Source: Symbiodinium sp. CCMP2592 (lineage: Eukaryota; Sar; Dinophyceae; Suessiales; Symbiodiniaceae). Taken from it: DNA of 64,000 bases. The notes under the pieces are model-generated. The model had not been told where the DNA came from. It worked only from the letters and a program-made list of their open reading frames with translations, and did no database searches. The DNA is taken from contig CAJNDT010001313.1 in the NCBI GenBank assembly GCA_905221615.1, forward strand, positions 704,501-768,500. Reading direction: 5' to 3'. The stretch's first letter is position 1, and every line of letters starts with the position of its first letter. Shown here piece by piece: positions 9,655 to 20,255 of this stretch. A program made the position numbers and the translations under genes.

Positions 9655-9748
9655 TATGAAGCCTTTAAAGCTCGCTGAAGTCACGGGGCAGGTCGAGCAA
9701 GCAACGTTGCAAGCATGGAAGGCGCTCATACTTCGGAGCCAGGTTACG
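9655..9748 (+). CDS. Candidate exon, GC3-rich helix
   Basis: The frame KLAEVTGQVEQATLQAWKAL then ILRSQVT is helical, with GC-rich third positions. It ends at either CCAG|GTTACG or ACG|GTTTAGG. CCCTAA-type sequence precedes and TTTAGGG follows. Function unknown. Confidence 0.5.
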
Positions 9749-10394
9749 GTTTAGGGAGTGGAGCTCGAGAGGTCAATAGCAATGGTAATCGTAGCAAAGC
9801 GGAAGCAATTACTCGTCATGATGGTAATGCAAAGTAGATTGAAAGACATGTCGAAGGATGAGTACGAGTCCCGCTTGCCCGGTAATCAGAATCACAACGA
9901 TTGTTCTTATCATGAGTTCTTAATATTTGTAAAGATGCTTCAGTAGTAGTACGACTCATTATAATAGCAGCAGGAAGTCGACAGATCACAATCATCATGA
10001 TCATCAGTGTACATGTATATACGCATATAGTATATGTGTGTGTATGTAGATGTACGTTTGCATGTATGTGTCGTTCGGAAAGCTTCGGCTTCAGGTTGTC
10101 GTGCACTGTTGAGGTTTGCAAGGTCCGCGCTTAAGAAGTCTATGGACCCGCAAACTCTGACTAGATAGATAGCGTCTCCACAAGGGTCCTAAGAGTCCTA
10201 AGTACCTAAAAAGCAAAATGCATGGTTTTTTGTTAAGAATTTCGATTATGTTTTGGGGTCGCATTCCCCCTAGCAGTACCGGGGACCCTTCGGCCGCACA
10301 GAGCCAGTTCATGGAAGTTTGAAGTCTTCGCAACGCTATTCCTCAAGGCTCCTCAGTGTTTTGTGCATCATTTCATACCCCCCCCCCCAAACCT

Positions 10395-10511
10395 TGTGCT
10401 GTCCATGTCAGGCCATGGAAACCTTTCTCTGAACTCTCTAACTAACAGGAACGCACACAGACCACACATACCTGAAGCGCACGTATGGCTAACACCTGGA
10501 AAGGCCAGACT
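10395..10511 (+). CDS. Candidate exon
   Basis: The frame VLSMSGHGNLSLNSLTNRNA continues through HRPHIPEAHVWLTPGKARL. No homology is recognised. An overlapping - frame exists. Confidence 0.35.
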
Positions 10512-10680
10512 ACAAACCACCCTGAATACTAAACCCTGTAAGCCCCAAAGGCAAACCGGTAACCCGAAACCTTTCGGATGTTTGCCATGAGAAGTCCCAT
10601 GCCTCAAATCTAAGAAGCTCCCATCCTGTTTAAGGAGCAATCGCAAAGCGTCTGTACCAGCATATTAGGCTCTTCGTATA

Positions 10681-10915
10681 AAGCCCTAATCCCTAAACAA
10701 ACCCTAAACCCTAAACCCTATGGTAAGGAATTCTAACTGTTCGGCAGTCGGAGAAGAGCTCTCCAAAACAGAAGAAAACAAAACAAACCTATGAAACCCT
10801 ATCAACCCTAATCCCTATAATCCGTAAGCCCTATCTACCCTAAACCCTTAAGCCCTATGCTAATCCTTAAACCCTATGAACCCTAGGCTCTAAACCCTAG
10901 ACCCTATGAAAGCCT
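10681..10915 (-). repeat. Telomere-like array, CCCTAAA orientation
   Basis: Degenerate CCCTAAA units over about 230 bp, interrupted near 10735-10795. It lies directly upstream of a GC3-rich exon candidate. Confidence 0.85.
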
Positions 10916-10920
10916 TGAAG

Positions 10921-11010
10921 GACCGAGCCGAGAATGGTAGCGGCACGGCGGTGGTGCCGTGTGAGAGTGGTGGCCCCCTCAAGAGGGCGAAGCTTCGGGT
11001 TGAGGAGTCT
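10921..11010 (+). CDS. Candidate exon, possible Ig-like C-terminal strand
   Basis: The frame DRAENGSGTAVVPCESGGPL then KRAKLRVEES ends at TAG. AENGSGTAVV resembles the last strands of bacterial-type Ig or CADG domains (T-A-x-N-x-x-G-x-A). It is framed by CCCTAAA upstream and TTTAGGG downstream. Confidence 0.4.
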
Positions 11011-11015
11011 TAGAA

Positions 11016-11310
11016 AGTTTAGGTTCGAGCTTAGGGTTCAGGGTTTAGAACTTAGGGTTTAGAACTTAGAACTTAGGGTTTAGGGTTTAGAACTTAGGGT
11101 TTAGAGCTTAGGGTTTAGGGTTTAGAGCTTAAGGTTTAGAACTTAGGGTTTAGGGTTTAGAACTTAGGGTTTAGAGTTTAGGGTTTAGAGACGAGGGTGT
11201 AGGGGTTAGTTAGAGCTTAATGTTTCGGGCTTAGAGCTTATAGGGTTTAGGGTTTATAAATAGAGCTTATGGTTTACAGCGTGTGGGTTTATGGTTATGG
11301 GGGTGTATAG
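11016..11310 (+). repeat. Telomere-like array with AACTTAGGGTTTAG higher-order unit
   Basis: GTTTAGGG heptamers alternate with AGAACTTAGG, giving a roughly 14-21 bp higher-order pattern over about 290 bp. Confidence 0.85.
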
Positions 11311-11325
11311 TGTTTAAATGCATGT

Positions 11326-11534
11326 TGGGCAGAGGGTTGCGTGAGGTTGCGGCCCTCCTGCACCCGGGATTGTATTTTTGTACCTACATGGTCCTAACAT
11401 GGAACAGGTTTTCGGTACTGCACTCCAAGGCTAAGTATGGTGTCCTTTGTGGTCATCGGCCTGTTTTGACTTTTTCAGTGCTATCCAAGCTCTCCTGCAT
11501 CAGGATTTGCAGAAAAACGACTTGTTGGACTTAA
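11326..11534 (+). CDS. Candidate exon or small gene
   Basis: The frame LREVAALLHPGLYFCTYMVL continues through a cysteine-containing tail (LSCIRICRKTTCWT) to TAA. About 70 codons; no family recognised. Confidence 0.4.
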
Positions 11535-11785
11535 GTGCGGGGACGCAGTGATGGAGTCGTTCGTGCAAGAGCTTAGAGGGTTCGTAGACTCTTGGGTGGT
11601 TCAATACAGCAGTTGCCGTTTTGCATTCAACCTTTCCTGATGCCGAAGAGCCTCACAGCACACGAAAGCCTGACATAAGTTCACACACCGCAAAGTCCGA
11701 CATCCTGCAATGTCTCAGCCTTTAAGCAGGCTTCATAGTTGTTGGAGGTTTTGGGGTACCATACATCATTACTTTCTTTTGACCC

Positions 11786-11868
11786 GTTACATATATATAT
11801 ATATATATTTATTTATTTATTTATTTAAATATATATGTAAATATACATATATATATATATATACATTG
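11786..11868. repeat. TA / TTTA microsatellite
   Basis: (TA)n flanks (TTTA)n. Confidence 0.95.
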
Positions 11869-12346
11869 CTCCCTGGTTACTTCAATACCCAGCTTCTCGG
11901 ACGGCCTATCACGGTCTCTTATCATGAATCTGGTGTTGAAAAGTTTCGTAATTACCCCAACCAGCAATTCGTGGCCCCAAACCCTCAACCTTGCGCCCCC
12001 AAATATCTTACAGACTCTCTACCCTAACGGTCCGAGTACCTCAAGTTCATATACTCTCCCAAGTACTAACCTACATAACCACTATCCGATCCTAAATTCG
12101 AGTACCTAATTAATATGAGGTCTTTGGACCTTGAGGTTAGTCACTACCTGGGTACTTTCAAGTGACGAATGTTGGTTATGTGTAACTCAAAGCACCGCCT
12201 CCTGCAACCTCAGAGGCCGCGTTGCTGCGTCGCCCGCCGTGCCCCAAGAGAGCCCTTTCCGGAAACGTCATAGATCAGGATCAGTACAAGTCGGATCTAG
12301 GGGTATACTATACTTCAGCTGAGGGAGGCAAAGGTAGAACTATGTT

Positions 12347-12442
12347 CTTACCCATATGCTCCATAGTAGTTCCTTCTGGGGATAACCGGAGAGGATGCTA
12401 AATGTGAACCCCATAAAGGAACTACTATGGAGCCTATGGGCA
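12347..12442. mobile_element. MITE family I, copy I4
   Basis: Ends CATATGCTCCATAGTAGTTC and GGAACTACTATGGAGCCTAT. Confidence 0.88.
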
Positions 12443-12625
12443 GTAGCTGCTCCGGCTCCAAGATTTAGGTCCCTGGTGCTGCGCGGTCACCGTCCCCGAA
12501 TTCTCAGAGGCCGGCTTAGGTTCGCACTGAAGTTCGCGCTCAAAACCGAACGCTATGAGTGTTCTAGCCATCTTGGGGAAAACAATCCTTCCTCACGATG
12601 TTTAGAGTTGAAAAATGGGCTCTAG
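12440..12625 (+). CDS. Candidate exon
   Basis: An open frame just after I4: arginine-rich FRSLVLRGHRPRILRG, then LKTERYECSSHLGENN. Uncertain because of its basic composition. Confidence 0.35.
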   Translation, partial: AVAAPAPRFRSLVLRGHRPRILRGRLRFALKFALKTERYECSSHLGENNPSSRCLELKNGL

Positions 12626-12799
12626 GTGGGTTCTAGAGGGTGTAGAGCTGTGGGTTATGGGGCTTTACTAGGAGGTTCAGGTGAAGTTAGAAGTGGGGTT
12701 ACCCAATCTGGGTTGTATCTAAAGTTGCACAACTTATACCCGTACCTAGAACTATGCCACGTGCCTCCGACAGTTTCGGGTTTAGGAGTTAAGTTTTGC

Positions 12800-12877
12800 C
12801 CACCCCTGGGCCAGCAGCAGGCTGGGAAGGGAAAGAGTTTTGGACTTCAGCAAAGGCCGAGCGCCGCGAGGTCTTGA
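12800..12877 (+). CDS. Candidate exon
   Basis: The frame CPPLGQQQAGKGKSFGLQQR then PSAARS ends at TGA, followed by TTTAGGG-type sequence. Confidence 0.33.
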   Translation, partial: PPLGQQQAGKGKSFGLQQRPSAARS

Positions 12878-12954
12878 ACATGTAGGGACGCTACAGGTTC
12901 AGGGTTTCGGGTTTGAATTTGGGGTTTAGGGGTTTAGGGTCTGGGCTTTGGGAA

Positions 12955-13045
12955 GTACCTAAAAACCCCCTCAAATTAGGTAAGATAATGGCCCAATACC
13001 TATAAACGGCTATTTCTTCTACATACTTTTGGGGTTCAGGTATAG
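12955..13045. mobile_element. MITE family G, copy G1
   Basis: TACCTAAAAACCCCC left end, TTTTGGGGTTCAGGTA right end and the core AATGGCCCAATACC. Confidence 0.88.
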
Positions 13046-13147
13046 ATCCCTTATAGTACCCTTATAGTACCCCCATAGTACCCCTATAGTACCCTTATAG
13101 GAACCCTTAGGGTGTATGATGGAAGGAGTTCAACTGTTAGGGAGTCT

Positions 13148-13228
13148 GTCAAGTCGACGGTCTTCATCCGAATGCTTTTCCTGTTGGGAAAGCCGCAACC
13201 GCACTTGCTCTGCCCAAGAGGTTGAGCA
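13148..13228 (+). CDS. Candidate exon
   Basis: The frame VKSTVFIRMLFLLGKPQPHL has GC-rich third positions. Other frames are also open here. Confidence 0.33.
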
Positions 13229-13412
13229 TTGGTCTCTTCGATTTAGGGCAATTTAGGGTTTAGAGTTGAGGGGTTCAGGGTTTGGAGATTCTGGTGTAAG
13301 AGTAAAGGGCTTGCACCCCTGTTTTTTTGGCTTTTGATTCGCGGTGGACGTGGCTTGTCGTCTGTGCTTTAGGGCAGCCTGGAATAGTGACACGGCATCA
13401 GCCAGCTACCCT

Positions 13413-13535
13413 ACTTAAAGGATCATAGGACTTAGCAACTAGGGTTATAATTAGGGTAGCTATACTTATAACTACTTATGACCCCAATTAAGGTACATAC
13501 AACCTCACTTACTAAGTCCCATGATCCTCCGAGTA
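13413..13535 (+). mobile_element. MITE family A, copy A6
   Basis: Full-length copy, ACTTAAAGGATCATAGGACT to CCATGATCCTCCGAGTA. Confidence 0.9.
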
Positions 13536-13672
13536 AACTAAACAGTAAACCCTGTAGCACGAGATTCTGGTAGAAGAGTGCTGAGGCCTAGATTCCGTTC
13601 ATGCACCATTGTGGCCAAAAGGGCATGCGCAGTTCTTGGGGCTGGCTGCTACTTCGAAAGTCTATTGCTACT

Positions 13673-13732
13673 CGACTGCTACTACTACTACTACTACTAC
13701 TACTACTGCTACTACTACTGCTACAACTACTA

Positions 13733-13764
<32 letters not shown>

Positions 13765-13765
13765 G

Positions 13766-13800
<35 letters not shown>

Positions 13801-13913
13801 GCTACTACTACTACTACTACTACTACTACTGATCACGACGACTCCTACGACGACTACTACGACTGCTACTACGATGACGACGACTACTACTACTGCTACT
13901 ACGACTACTACTA
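13673..13913. repeat. CTA/ACT trinucleotide microsatellite
   Basis: About 240 bp of near-perfect CTA repeats with GCTA and CGA interruptions. The homopolymeric frames through it (polyY, polyL, polyT, polyS) are not evidence of a gene. Confidence 0.97.
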
Positions 13914-13916
13914 AGA

Positions 13917-13993
13917 CCTCGAGGTGACATGCTCCGGCATAGCGCAGACAGCGAGCCTCAGTCCACACACTTTGTACTTCGCAGTTGAGGGTT
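13917..13993 (+). CDS. Candidate exon after CTA microsatellite
   Basis: The frame EVTCSGIAQTASLSPHTLYF then AVEG has balanced composition, followed by GTTTAGGG. A second frame (DMLRHSADSEPQ) is equally open. Confidence 0.3.
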
Positions 13994-14221
13994 TAGGGTT
14001 TAGAGTTTTGGGTTCAGGGTTTAGGGTTCAGGTAAGGATGCGGCATTAGGAAGTTGCCCTTGTGCTCTGTGAGGCAGAAGGCCTCACCGGTTGAGAAGAT
14101 GATGCCACTGCCCCAGGATAAGAATTGCGAAGAGGGTTAGTGGAAGGGTCATGATGAGGTTGCTACAGCACGGGATACCACAAGTAGCAGCGTGACCTCC
14201 TCTGACTGTGACGGCGGCTAG

Positions 14222-14345
14222 ACTAAACCCATAAACCCCTCGACCCCCAAAACCCCAAACCCCTAAACCCCCAAGCGCCTAAACCCCAAACTATGCCCCC
14301 GAACCAAAACCCCCAAAACCCGAAGCCCCCAAACACCCTAAACCT
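14222..14345 (-). repeat. Telomere-like array, CCCTAAA orientation
   Basis: C-rich degenerate array upstream of an exon candidate. Confidence 0.85.
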
Positions 14346-14446
14346 GCAGGCACCCGTATAAGATTCCTCAATTAAAGGCGCCCTTGTAATTGCAAAATCC
14401 CTTAAAGGCACCCGAAACCGAAGAGACCGAAGCCTCGACTGAGACC

Positions 14447-14510
14447 AGGCCCTCACCCCTTGGTACTGCGAGCCATGGTCGCTGGCGCAGAGCCCGACAG
14501 GCCGTTTTGG
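14447..14510 (+). CDS. Candidate exon between opposed heptamer arrays
   Basis: The frame PLVLRAMVAGAEPDRPFW ends at TTTTGG|GTTTAGGG. A CCCTAAA array lies upstream and a TTTAGGG array downstream. Confidence 0.38.
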
Positions 14511-14590
14511 GTTTAGGGTTGGTGGATGTTCAGGAGTTCAGGGTTGAGGGTTTAGGGTTCAGGAGTTCAGGGTTGAGGGTTTAGGATTCC
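14505..14590 (+). repeat. Telomere-like array with 35-bp direct repeat
   Basis: Two copies of TTCAGGAGTTCAGGGTTGAG separated by GGTTTAGGG. Confidence 0.8.
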
Positions 14591-15199
14591 GGTAGTGAGG
14601 AAGGGCCGGGATGGGAGAGGTGCTGGAACACTAAACGTGATCACAGCCTCTAGCGAGTTCGCAAGCTGTACTTGTTGGTGCGTTGCCCTAAACTCGCGAC
14701 TCGCAACCCTAAACCCCGAATCCACGCCTGGTTGCAAGGCAGCCCGCCAAGATCAGTCTGGGCCTTTGCGGATTAGGACAGATCGGATCGTCAGTTTCGA
14801 GATGGGGCTTAGGGGGCTTAGGGGTTTGGGGGTTCAGGGTTTCGGGTTCAGGGGCTCGGGGTGATGCCATGCTCCAATCGAATCGGGGTCTTGCTAGAAG
14901 GTTTAGTGTAGTTTCCCCATCGTTCAGACACCATCTTATTTGCAACAGTATCGCAAGCTAAGAACGCAGAGCGAGATTCACATTGACATGCACCCGGAAG
15001 AGTACACAAAATGGGTGTAATACTGTCCCTTATGTTCCCCTATAGTTACACACCATTGACTTGTATATCCAAGCCCTGTTTGAATCATACCCCCTTCTGA
15101 TTATTTAGGCCCCTGCCTTATGTCAAATTGGCCCACAGAGTAACGTTAAAGATTTCCACCGCAGGGCAGTGGCCGCATCCCAAGCCCCCCCGGACTCTG

Positions 15200-15565
15200 C
15201 ACGATTTTGGGCTATACTAAAGCATAGTGGATTCGGGAACCGGGCGCTGTGAGGAACAGCACCTGTCCAGGCCCTATGTCACCTTTATGGGCCAACCTAG
15301 GATCCTGTGCTAAGTTGCAGATAAGGCAATATGAAGCAGGTACTGCAATCCAGGGTCTAGGGAAAGCCCAGGCACGTGTATGGCGACATATCGATAAGTG
15401 AGTTTTCTGAGCATGCAGGGTGTAGTCAGAAACGAAACCCACAGCAGATGGAAGAGCAATCTCCATACAAACGCATGCATGATTCCTGCGTTGTATTTGA
15501 TATGGTTGCACTACTGCTGTCGTTGCTACTGCTAGTGATATCATCCTTGGCAACCTTACTGTAAT
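15200..15565. other. Region open on both strands
   Basis: A - frame (15212-15553, with QVLFLTAPGSRIHYALV) and a + frame (15376-15564, ending in a leucine-rich hydrophobic tail) overlap. Neither shows clear splice sites. Confidence 0.3.
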
Positions 15566-15729
15566 TGTGTAACTCCACTATTATATCTTCATTGCTATTC
15601 CTATCGGTGCTACCTGGACCCCAAAAGTAACTTTGGCGGGTTTAGGTATTGTCCGTATGGGTGCAGTCGTCCCGGGCAGAGTGGCAGGTCTGGCTAAAGA
15701 GTAGGCCGGGCAGGGCTCGATTAGGCTTG

Positions 15730-15800
15730 TGGTGGGGGGGTTTAGGGGTTTAGGGTCAGGGGGTTTAGGGGTTTAGGGTTTTAGGGTTGGTTATGCTTGT
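15730..15800 (+). repeat. Telomere-like array, TTTAGGG orientation
   Basis: GGGGTTTAGGG units. Confidence 0.8.
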
Positions 15801-15810
15801 GGTTGAGGGT

Positions 15811-15880
15811 AGGAATATACCTTAAGTATTCGGCATCCTACTGTGCTTTAAGGTATATTCCTTAGTTCAAGGATATTGGA
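15811..15880. mobile_element. MITE family J, copy J2
   Basis: AGGAATATACCTTAAG and CTTTAAGGTATATTCCTTAG form the inverted arms. Confidence 0.8.
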
Positions 15881-16052
15881 GGGTCTGTGTACTACGGAAG
15901 CTTCAAGAATTTCCTATCAGCATTCCTTATGGCTCCTTATTATACGTACGGTATACTGTGTCCCAAAGCCCCATTCTAATTGTTAAGGTTACCACACCCC
16001 ACCCCACCCCCCCCCCGCCCCGCGCCCCGAGCTAGCAAAAACTTCAAACTCA

Positions 16053-16158
16053 TTTGGAAGTTTCCGAAAATTGGAGGTCCTTATTTGCGGGTCCTTATAT
16101 TAAGGCTCCTACTATTTAAGGTACTATATTAGGGTCCCCTATTTTCGGAAACTCCCAT
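16053..16158 (+). mobile_element. MITE family B, copy B1
   Basis: TTGGAAGTTTCCGAAAATTG and CTATTTTCGGAAACTCCCAT ends. Confidence 0.9.
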
Positions 16159-16837
16159 GCTTTCGAAGTTTACAACGCTGAAGGCCTCACGCCTTTTCTG
16201 CATCAAACAGAGAGCAATGCACATCCCTGCTCTGAAACAACGGGAGTTTGGCTACTGATCCGAGGTTCCGTGTAGCAGCGCGCTTCGAAGTGCAGATGCT
16301 TCGAGCAGGCTGGGCTTAACCTGAAAATGCCATGTAACCTGCTTGATCTCAGGTTCTTACTATCGCTTCCAACGCGGAATGTATATGCAAAAGCGCAGGC
16401 CCATGACGTGGTTTTCTATCTATCTGTATATATATATATATGTATATATAGTGGCCCTACAGCACAAGGTTTTGGATGGTTTTGGTGGGTGTAAAGGAGG
16501 TTTGATTTCTTGGCAGGTCTGTCTTCAGCAGGGGCTCGCGGAGCAAACTCGTAAATGGAGGATGGACCACTGGCGGTTGCAGTTGACGCAACCGCCTGGC
16601 GAACGGCATGAAGCCCAGTTACCGCCGATATCGTCTGATTAAGTGGGTTACCGTTGATCGGCCTTATATACTGTGTGCAACCAACGAGACCAGAAACGAG
16701 ACTTAGAGAAAATTGAGTGCTACAGCCGCCACCTTATACTCTGCAGCACTGCTTTTGCAGCAATACTGACACGGAGTGTCCCCAAGCTTCTGCAACTCCT
16801 GGCCTTTTAGTGTTGGGTGCACGACGCTGAAGTGTCG

Positions 16838-16950
16838 TTCACTACTATTTGCTTAAGAACCACCAAAAAACAAAAAAATATAATCCCTATATTATCCCTA
16901 TAAGGAATACATTTTTTTACTTTTTGGGGGTTCTTAAGCAAATAGTAGTT
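16838..16950. mobile_element. MITE family M (single copy here)
   Basis: Long inverted repeat CTACTATTTGCTTAAGAACC and GGTTCTTAAGCAAATAGTAG flanking an A-rich interior. Confidence 0.85.
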
Positions 16951-17021
16951 CAGGTTGTAGAGTGGAGGATGCGACTCACTTCCAGGGAGCCATGGGAAGT
17001 GAGTGCAATGCTCCAAGCGTT

Positions 17022-17214
17022 CTTAAAGGATCAAGGGACTTAGTAACTAGGGATCCTTAAAGGGCTCCTCAATAGGGATTCCATAAGACGGGTCTTAGGG
17101 TTACTTAAAGGATCAAGGGACTTAGTAACTAGGGATATAATTCGGGTAACTATACTTATGCCCCCCATTAAGGCACTTATAACCTTACATACTAAGTCCC
17201 ACGATCCTCCAAAT
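17022..17214 (+). mobile_element. MITE family A, partial plus full copy A7
   Basis: A left half (17022-17054) is joined through a spacer to a full copy (17103-17214). The spacer has CCTTAAAGGGCTCC, as in other A composites. Confidence 0.88.
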
Positions 17215-17225
17215 TCCTCCAAGTT

Positions 17226-17880
17226 AGGGGTGCCTGGCTGACTGGTGGCAATCTATCTCACCAGTTTCGGCTCTTCCTCCTACACCCCGCGTCGCTCTGG
17301 CACAGCCAAAACATGGGCCTTTTAGAGTGTCGTTTGGACGGCCCGGCGGTCCAGACCATCATGTAACTCCACCAGCTTGAGTCCTCTTTCACTCGTTGGC
17401 CCCTCGCATCAGGTTGGCCGGTTGGCAGGTGCTGCTGTCATCGCCTGTTGATCTTCCGTTGTGGACCGCTACAATCCTGTGCCTGTTATGCACTGGGCGG
17501 CTGTGCCTGGCTTCAACAATGACTCCCAACGTATTGTGACGTACCGTGATTCTTGTTGTTGTGCAAGAGTGTGCGTTGCGCCACGTGTGAACGTCTGATA
17601 TGTTCTTGCTCTGCCCATTAGAGGGGTGCCTGGCTGGTGATAATCTATCTCACCAGTTTCAGCAGGTCCGCCTACACCCTTCTTCACTGGCACAATGGGC
17701 CACAACGTGAGCCAGTCAGAGTGTCCTTTGGACGGCCCGGCATTCCATACAACCAGGTCGTGCAAGGAAGTGCCGTGAGGGCGCGCCTTGGCACATCCTG
17801 GTGGCGGGTTAGCAAGCACTGCAATGCTTGCCGACTTTCCTTGTCGGAATGCTACAATCCTGTGCTTTCCATTCATGAAG
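17226..17880. repeat. Diverged tandem duplication, period about 400 bp
   Basis: Two arms share GGGGTGCCTGGCTG, AATCTATCTCACCAGTTTC, TTGGACGGCCCGGC and GCTACAATCCTGTGC in the same order (17226-17500 and 17622-17880). Both strands carry mid-length frames. No confident gene is seen. Confidence 0.7.
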
Positions 17881-17947
17881 CGCGGCATGTTATGTCTTTG
17901 TTCATGCTTTGCGAGCGAGGTGACCAAACCCCTTGCCTCAGATTGAC

Positions 17948-18002
17948 ATAAATCCTGCATTACCCGGGTTGTTAAGGTAATGCAGCATTCATATCATCAA
18001 CT
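17948..18002. mobile_element. MITE family C, short copy C1
   Basis: AAATCCTGCATTACC and GGTAATGCAGCATTC arms; interior mostly lost. Confidence 0.8.
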
Positions 18003-18121
18003 CTATAAGAGTTGAGATCCGGAATGCCCCCCAGCTTGGTTTAGGGTGCCCAGGGAGCCACGATAGTGCACATCATCCTGTGGGGCCCACTGGCGCCGCG
18101 ATCATCTTCTTCTGCGGTTCT

Positions 18122-18230
18122 TACCATAAGGATCCTACTTTATAGGGTCCTGTAGATCTCATAAGGATCCTACTTTATAGGGTACTGTCGATCTCATACG
18201 GATCCTACTACTTAGGGTACTATAGATCCC
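18122..18230. repeat. Three-copy tandem repeat, unit about 40 bp
   Basis: The unit contains GGATCCTACTTTATAGGGT followed by TGTAGATCTCATA, repeated three times with decay. Confidence 0.85.
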
Positions 18231-18275
18231 TTTAAGGAGCCCTTAAGGATACTCTGTTGACCTTCAGTCTTGCAG

Positions 18276-18340
18276 CACCAGACTCCTGGGCCGAATCCGG
18301 CGCCTGCCGACTCGGCCAATGAGAGACCTCTGGTGCTCAT
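18276..18340 (+). CDS. Candidate exon abutting MITE H3
   Basis: After CTTCAGTCTTGCAG the frame reads HQTPGPNPAPADSANERPLV and runs to the left edge of H3. Confidence 0.33.
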
Positions 18341-18541
18341 ATGGGTGGTTGTCAAAATTAGGGTCCCTTTTTTGGGGGGACTAGAATTGGGTTCCTTTAA
18401 AAGGGCCTAGAAGGGATGTATAAGGGTACTATATTATAGTTGTCAAAATTCTGGTCTCCCTTTTTGGGTACCCTGAATATTAGGTGCCGAACTATAATAG
18501 GGACCCAAAAAGGGACCATAATTTTGACAACCACCCATATA
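18340..18541 (+). mobile_element. Composite MITE family H, copy H3
   Basis: A full H element with an additional truncated H left end, 202 bp in total. It contains GGGTTCCTTTAAAAGGGCCT and is nearly identical in design to 34350-34541. Confidence 0.88.
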
Positions 18542-18876
18542 GTAGGGAATGGGGGAATGGACCATATGATAGTCCTTATGTCTTCCCCAATAGTAGTCCC
18601 CATGATCCATTCCTCCATTCTCCACTAAGAACCAGACGGTCATGTTTTGTGAGCAGAGTGGCTATGGGTGGCTGATCCAACGAGCAGAGTTTGGGCGGAG
18701 TGCCAGCCAGTATAGTTTCCATTTGGGCAAGTCCGACCGACTCCTGACCTATTTGCCCCTTTAGGGATGAAGGGTTTAGGGGGCGCAAGGCGCGGATAAG
18801 TCTCGAGAGGGGTGTTTCTGTTGGAGAGGCAGTGGCTCTTGTGCAGCAGAAGTGTTGCGTTCTTTGTTCTGCGCAG

Positions 18877-18966
18877 CTGTCTGCAAGGTTTAACACCGAC
18901 AATATTCGCCTATTGCATTGGTATCTTGGCTCCTGGGGTCATGCAGCTTACATCTTGCTCGTGACG
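18877..18966 (+). CDS. Candidate exon with canonical splice sites
   Basis: A pyrimidine-rich acceptor (TTCTTTGTTCTGCGCAG) and a canonical donor (GACG|GTATGC) bound exactly 30 codons, reading LSARFNTDNIRLLHWYLGSW then GHAAYILLVT. The C-terminal part is hydrophobic. Function unknown. Confidence 0.5.
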
Positions 18967-19156
18967 GTATGCTTTTAAAGTAGTCTCTTTGTTGGTGAAT
19001 TCGGGCTTCTACGACAAATTAGCGACTAAGTGGGCTACAGTCGGAGTATGCTGACAGAGTAGAAAACCGGAAACAGGCCCTGCTGGCGAAGTCGGATTCG
19101 ACGATGTGACTCCATCTCGCTTGCTTTGAGGGCTTCAATAGATTTTGTGATTGGCA

Positions 19157-19267
19157 TACTATAGGGGCCCAAGCAATTACCAATATTATTGTGGGGGTTC
19201 CTTAGTATTACAATTACAGTATACTGGACCCCAAAACCCTGTTCTACTCATTCAGGCCCCTATAGTA
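19157..19267 (+). mobile_element. MITE family F, copy F2
   Basis: Ends CTATAGGGGCCCAAGCAATT and CAGGCCCCTATAGT. Confidence 0.88.
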
Positions 19268-19349
19268 ACATCATGGCAATCTCAGCAGAAGCCTGCAGTG
19301 ATGACTTGTGGGCCGGTATGTTGCGCAGGCCTGGTTTTAGAAACATAGT

Positions 19350-19491
19350 CGCAGCAGCAGCAACAACGACAACAGCAGCAGCAGCAGCAGTAAGAAGAAG
19401 AAACAGAGCAACAGCGACAACAACAACAACAACAACAGCACGACCGACAACAACAACAACACCAACGACAACAACTGGTGGGTCGTGGTGC

Positions 19492-19522
<31 letters not shown>

Positions 19523-19632
19523 GGTGGTGGTGGTGGTGGTGGTGGTGGTGGTGGTGGTGGTGGTGGTGGTGGTGGTGGTGGTGGTGGTGGTGGTGGTGGT
19601 GGTGGTGGGGGCGGCGGCGGTGGTGGTGGTGG
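19350..19632. repeat. CAG/CAA then GGT microsatellite block
   Basis: CAG and CAA repeats (19350-19465) are followed by about 150 bp of nearly pure GGT. Long frames here are repeat artefacts. Confidence 0.96.
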
Positions 19633-20255
19633 CGCCGCAGTTCGTCGTCAACTTTCAGCCGTGCCCGTGTGCCCGTCCCAACAAGTCTTATGATGGGACA
19701 CCATGAACCTGGCTGAAGCTTCTCTTGCAAACGAATTCCTCCTCTGCCTTGCACCCCAGTCTTTCTCCATTCCAATCGCCAGGTAGTTTGTTTCCATCCG
19801 CCCCAACCCTGTTCCCGTGCGTCCACTCCGCACTCAGCCGCTGGCTCAGCCGTCTTGTTGAATTTAGCATGAATACATGTCCTTGGAGGTTGGGGGAGTT
19901 TTAGGTTTTAAGTTCCCTATAGTCCAGTAGAATCCCAGAGGTTTAATTACCCTTTATGTTCCGTTTAGAAGCAAGAAGTAGGAGTTTCATTGTCCGAGTT
20001 CACTTGGCGTGAGGGTTTCGGTGTCGCTTCGTTGGGTTTGCATTTTTTCAGGTTTTTTCTTGATGGTTTTTGGTTCAAGCCTGCCCGTGGGTGGTGATAG
20101 CGTAAACTCGTTGGATGTGTACTTAATGGGTTGGGCTTCCAGTGCTGCAGGGGTGGGCATAATCCCTTGTTGTAGTTTGCAGGTCGGTGGCGAAGCGATT
20201 TCTGCGATTTGTTGTTTTAATTTTTTTTAGAAAAATTGTTTTTTAATCTCTGAAG

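Noticed and set aside
12954..13104. Promoter-like AT-rich boxes near MITEs
   Set aside because: The TATA-like motifs belong to MITE interiors and recur in every copy, so they are not evidence of promoters.
13588..13968. Long frames of polySer, polyTyr, polyLeu and polyThr
   Set aside because: They are translations of a CTA/ACT microsatellite. All registers are open because of the repeat.
19260..19826. Frame of 188 codons with polyHis, and polyGly/polyVal/polyTrp frames
   Set aside because: Produced by CAG/CAA and GGT microsatellites, with no supporting exon signals.
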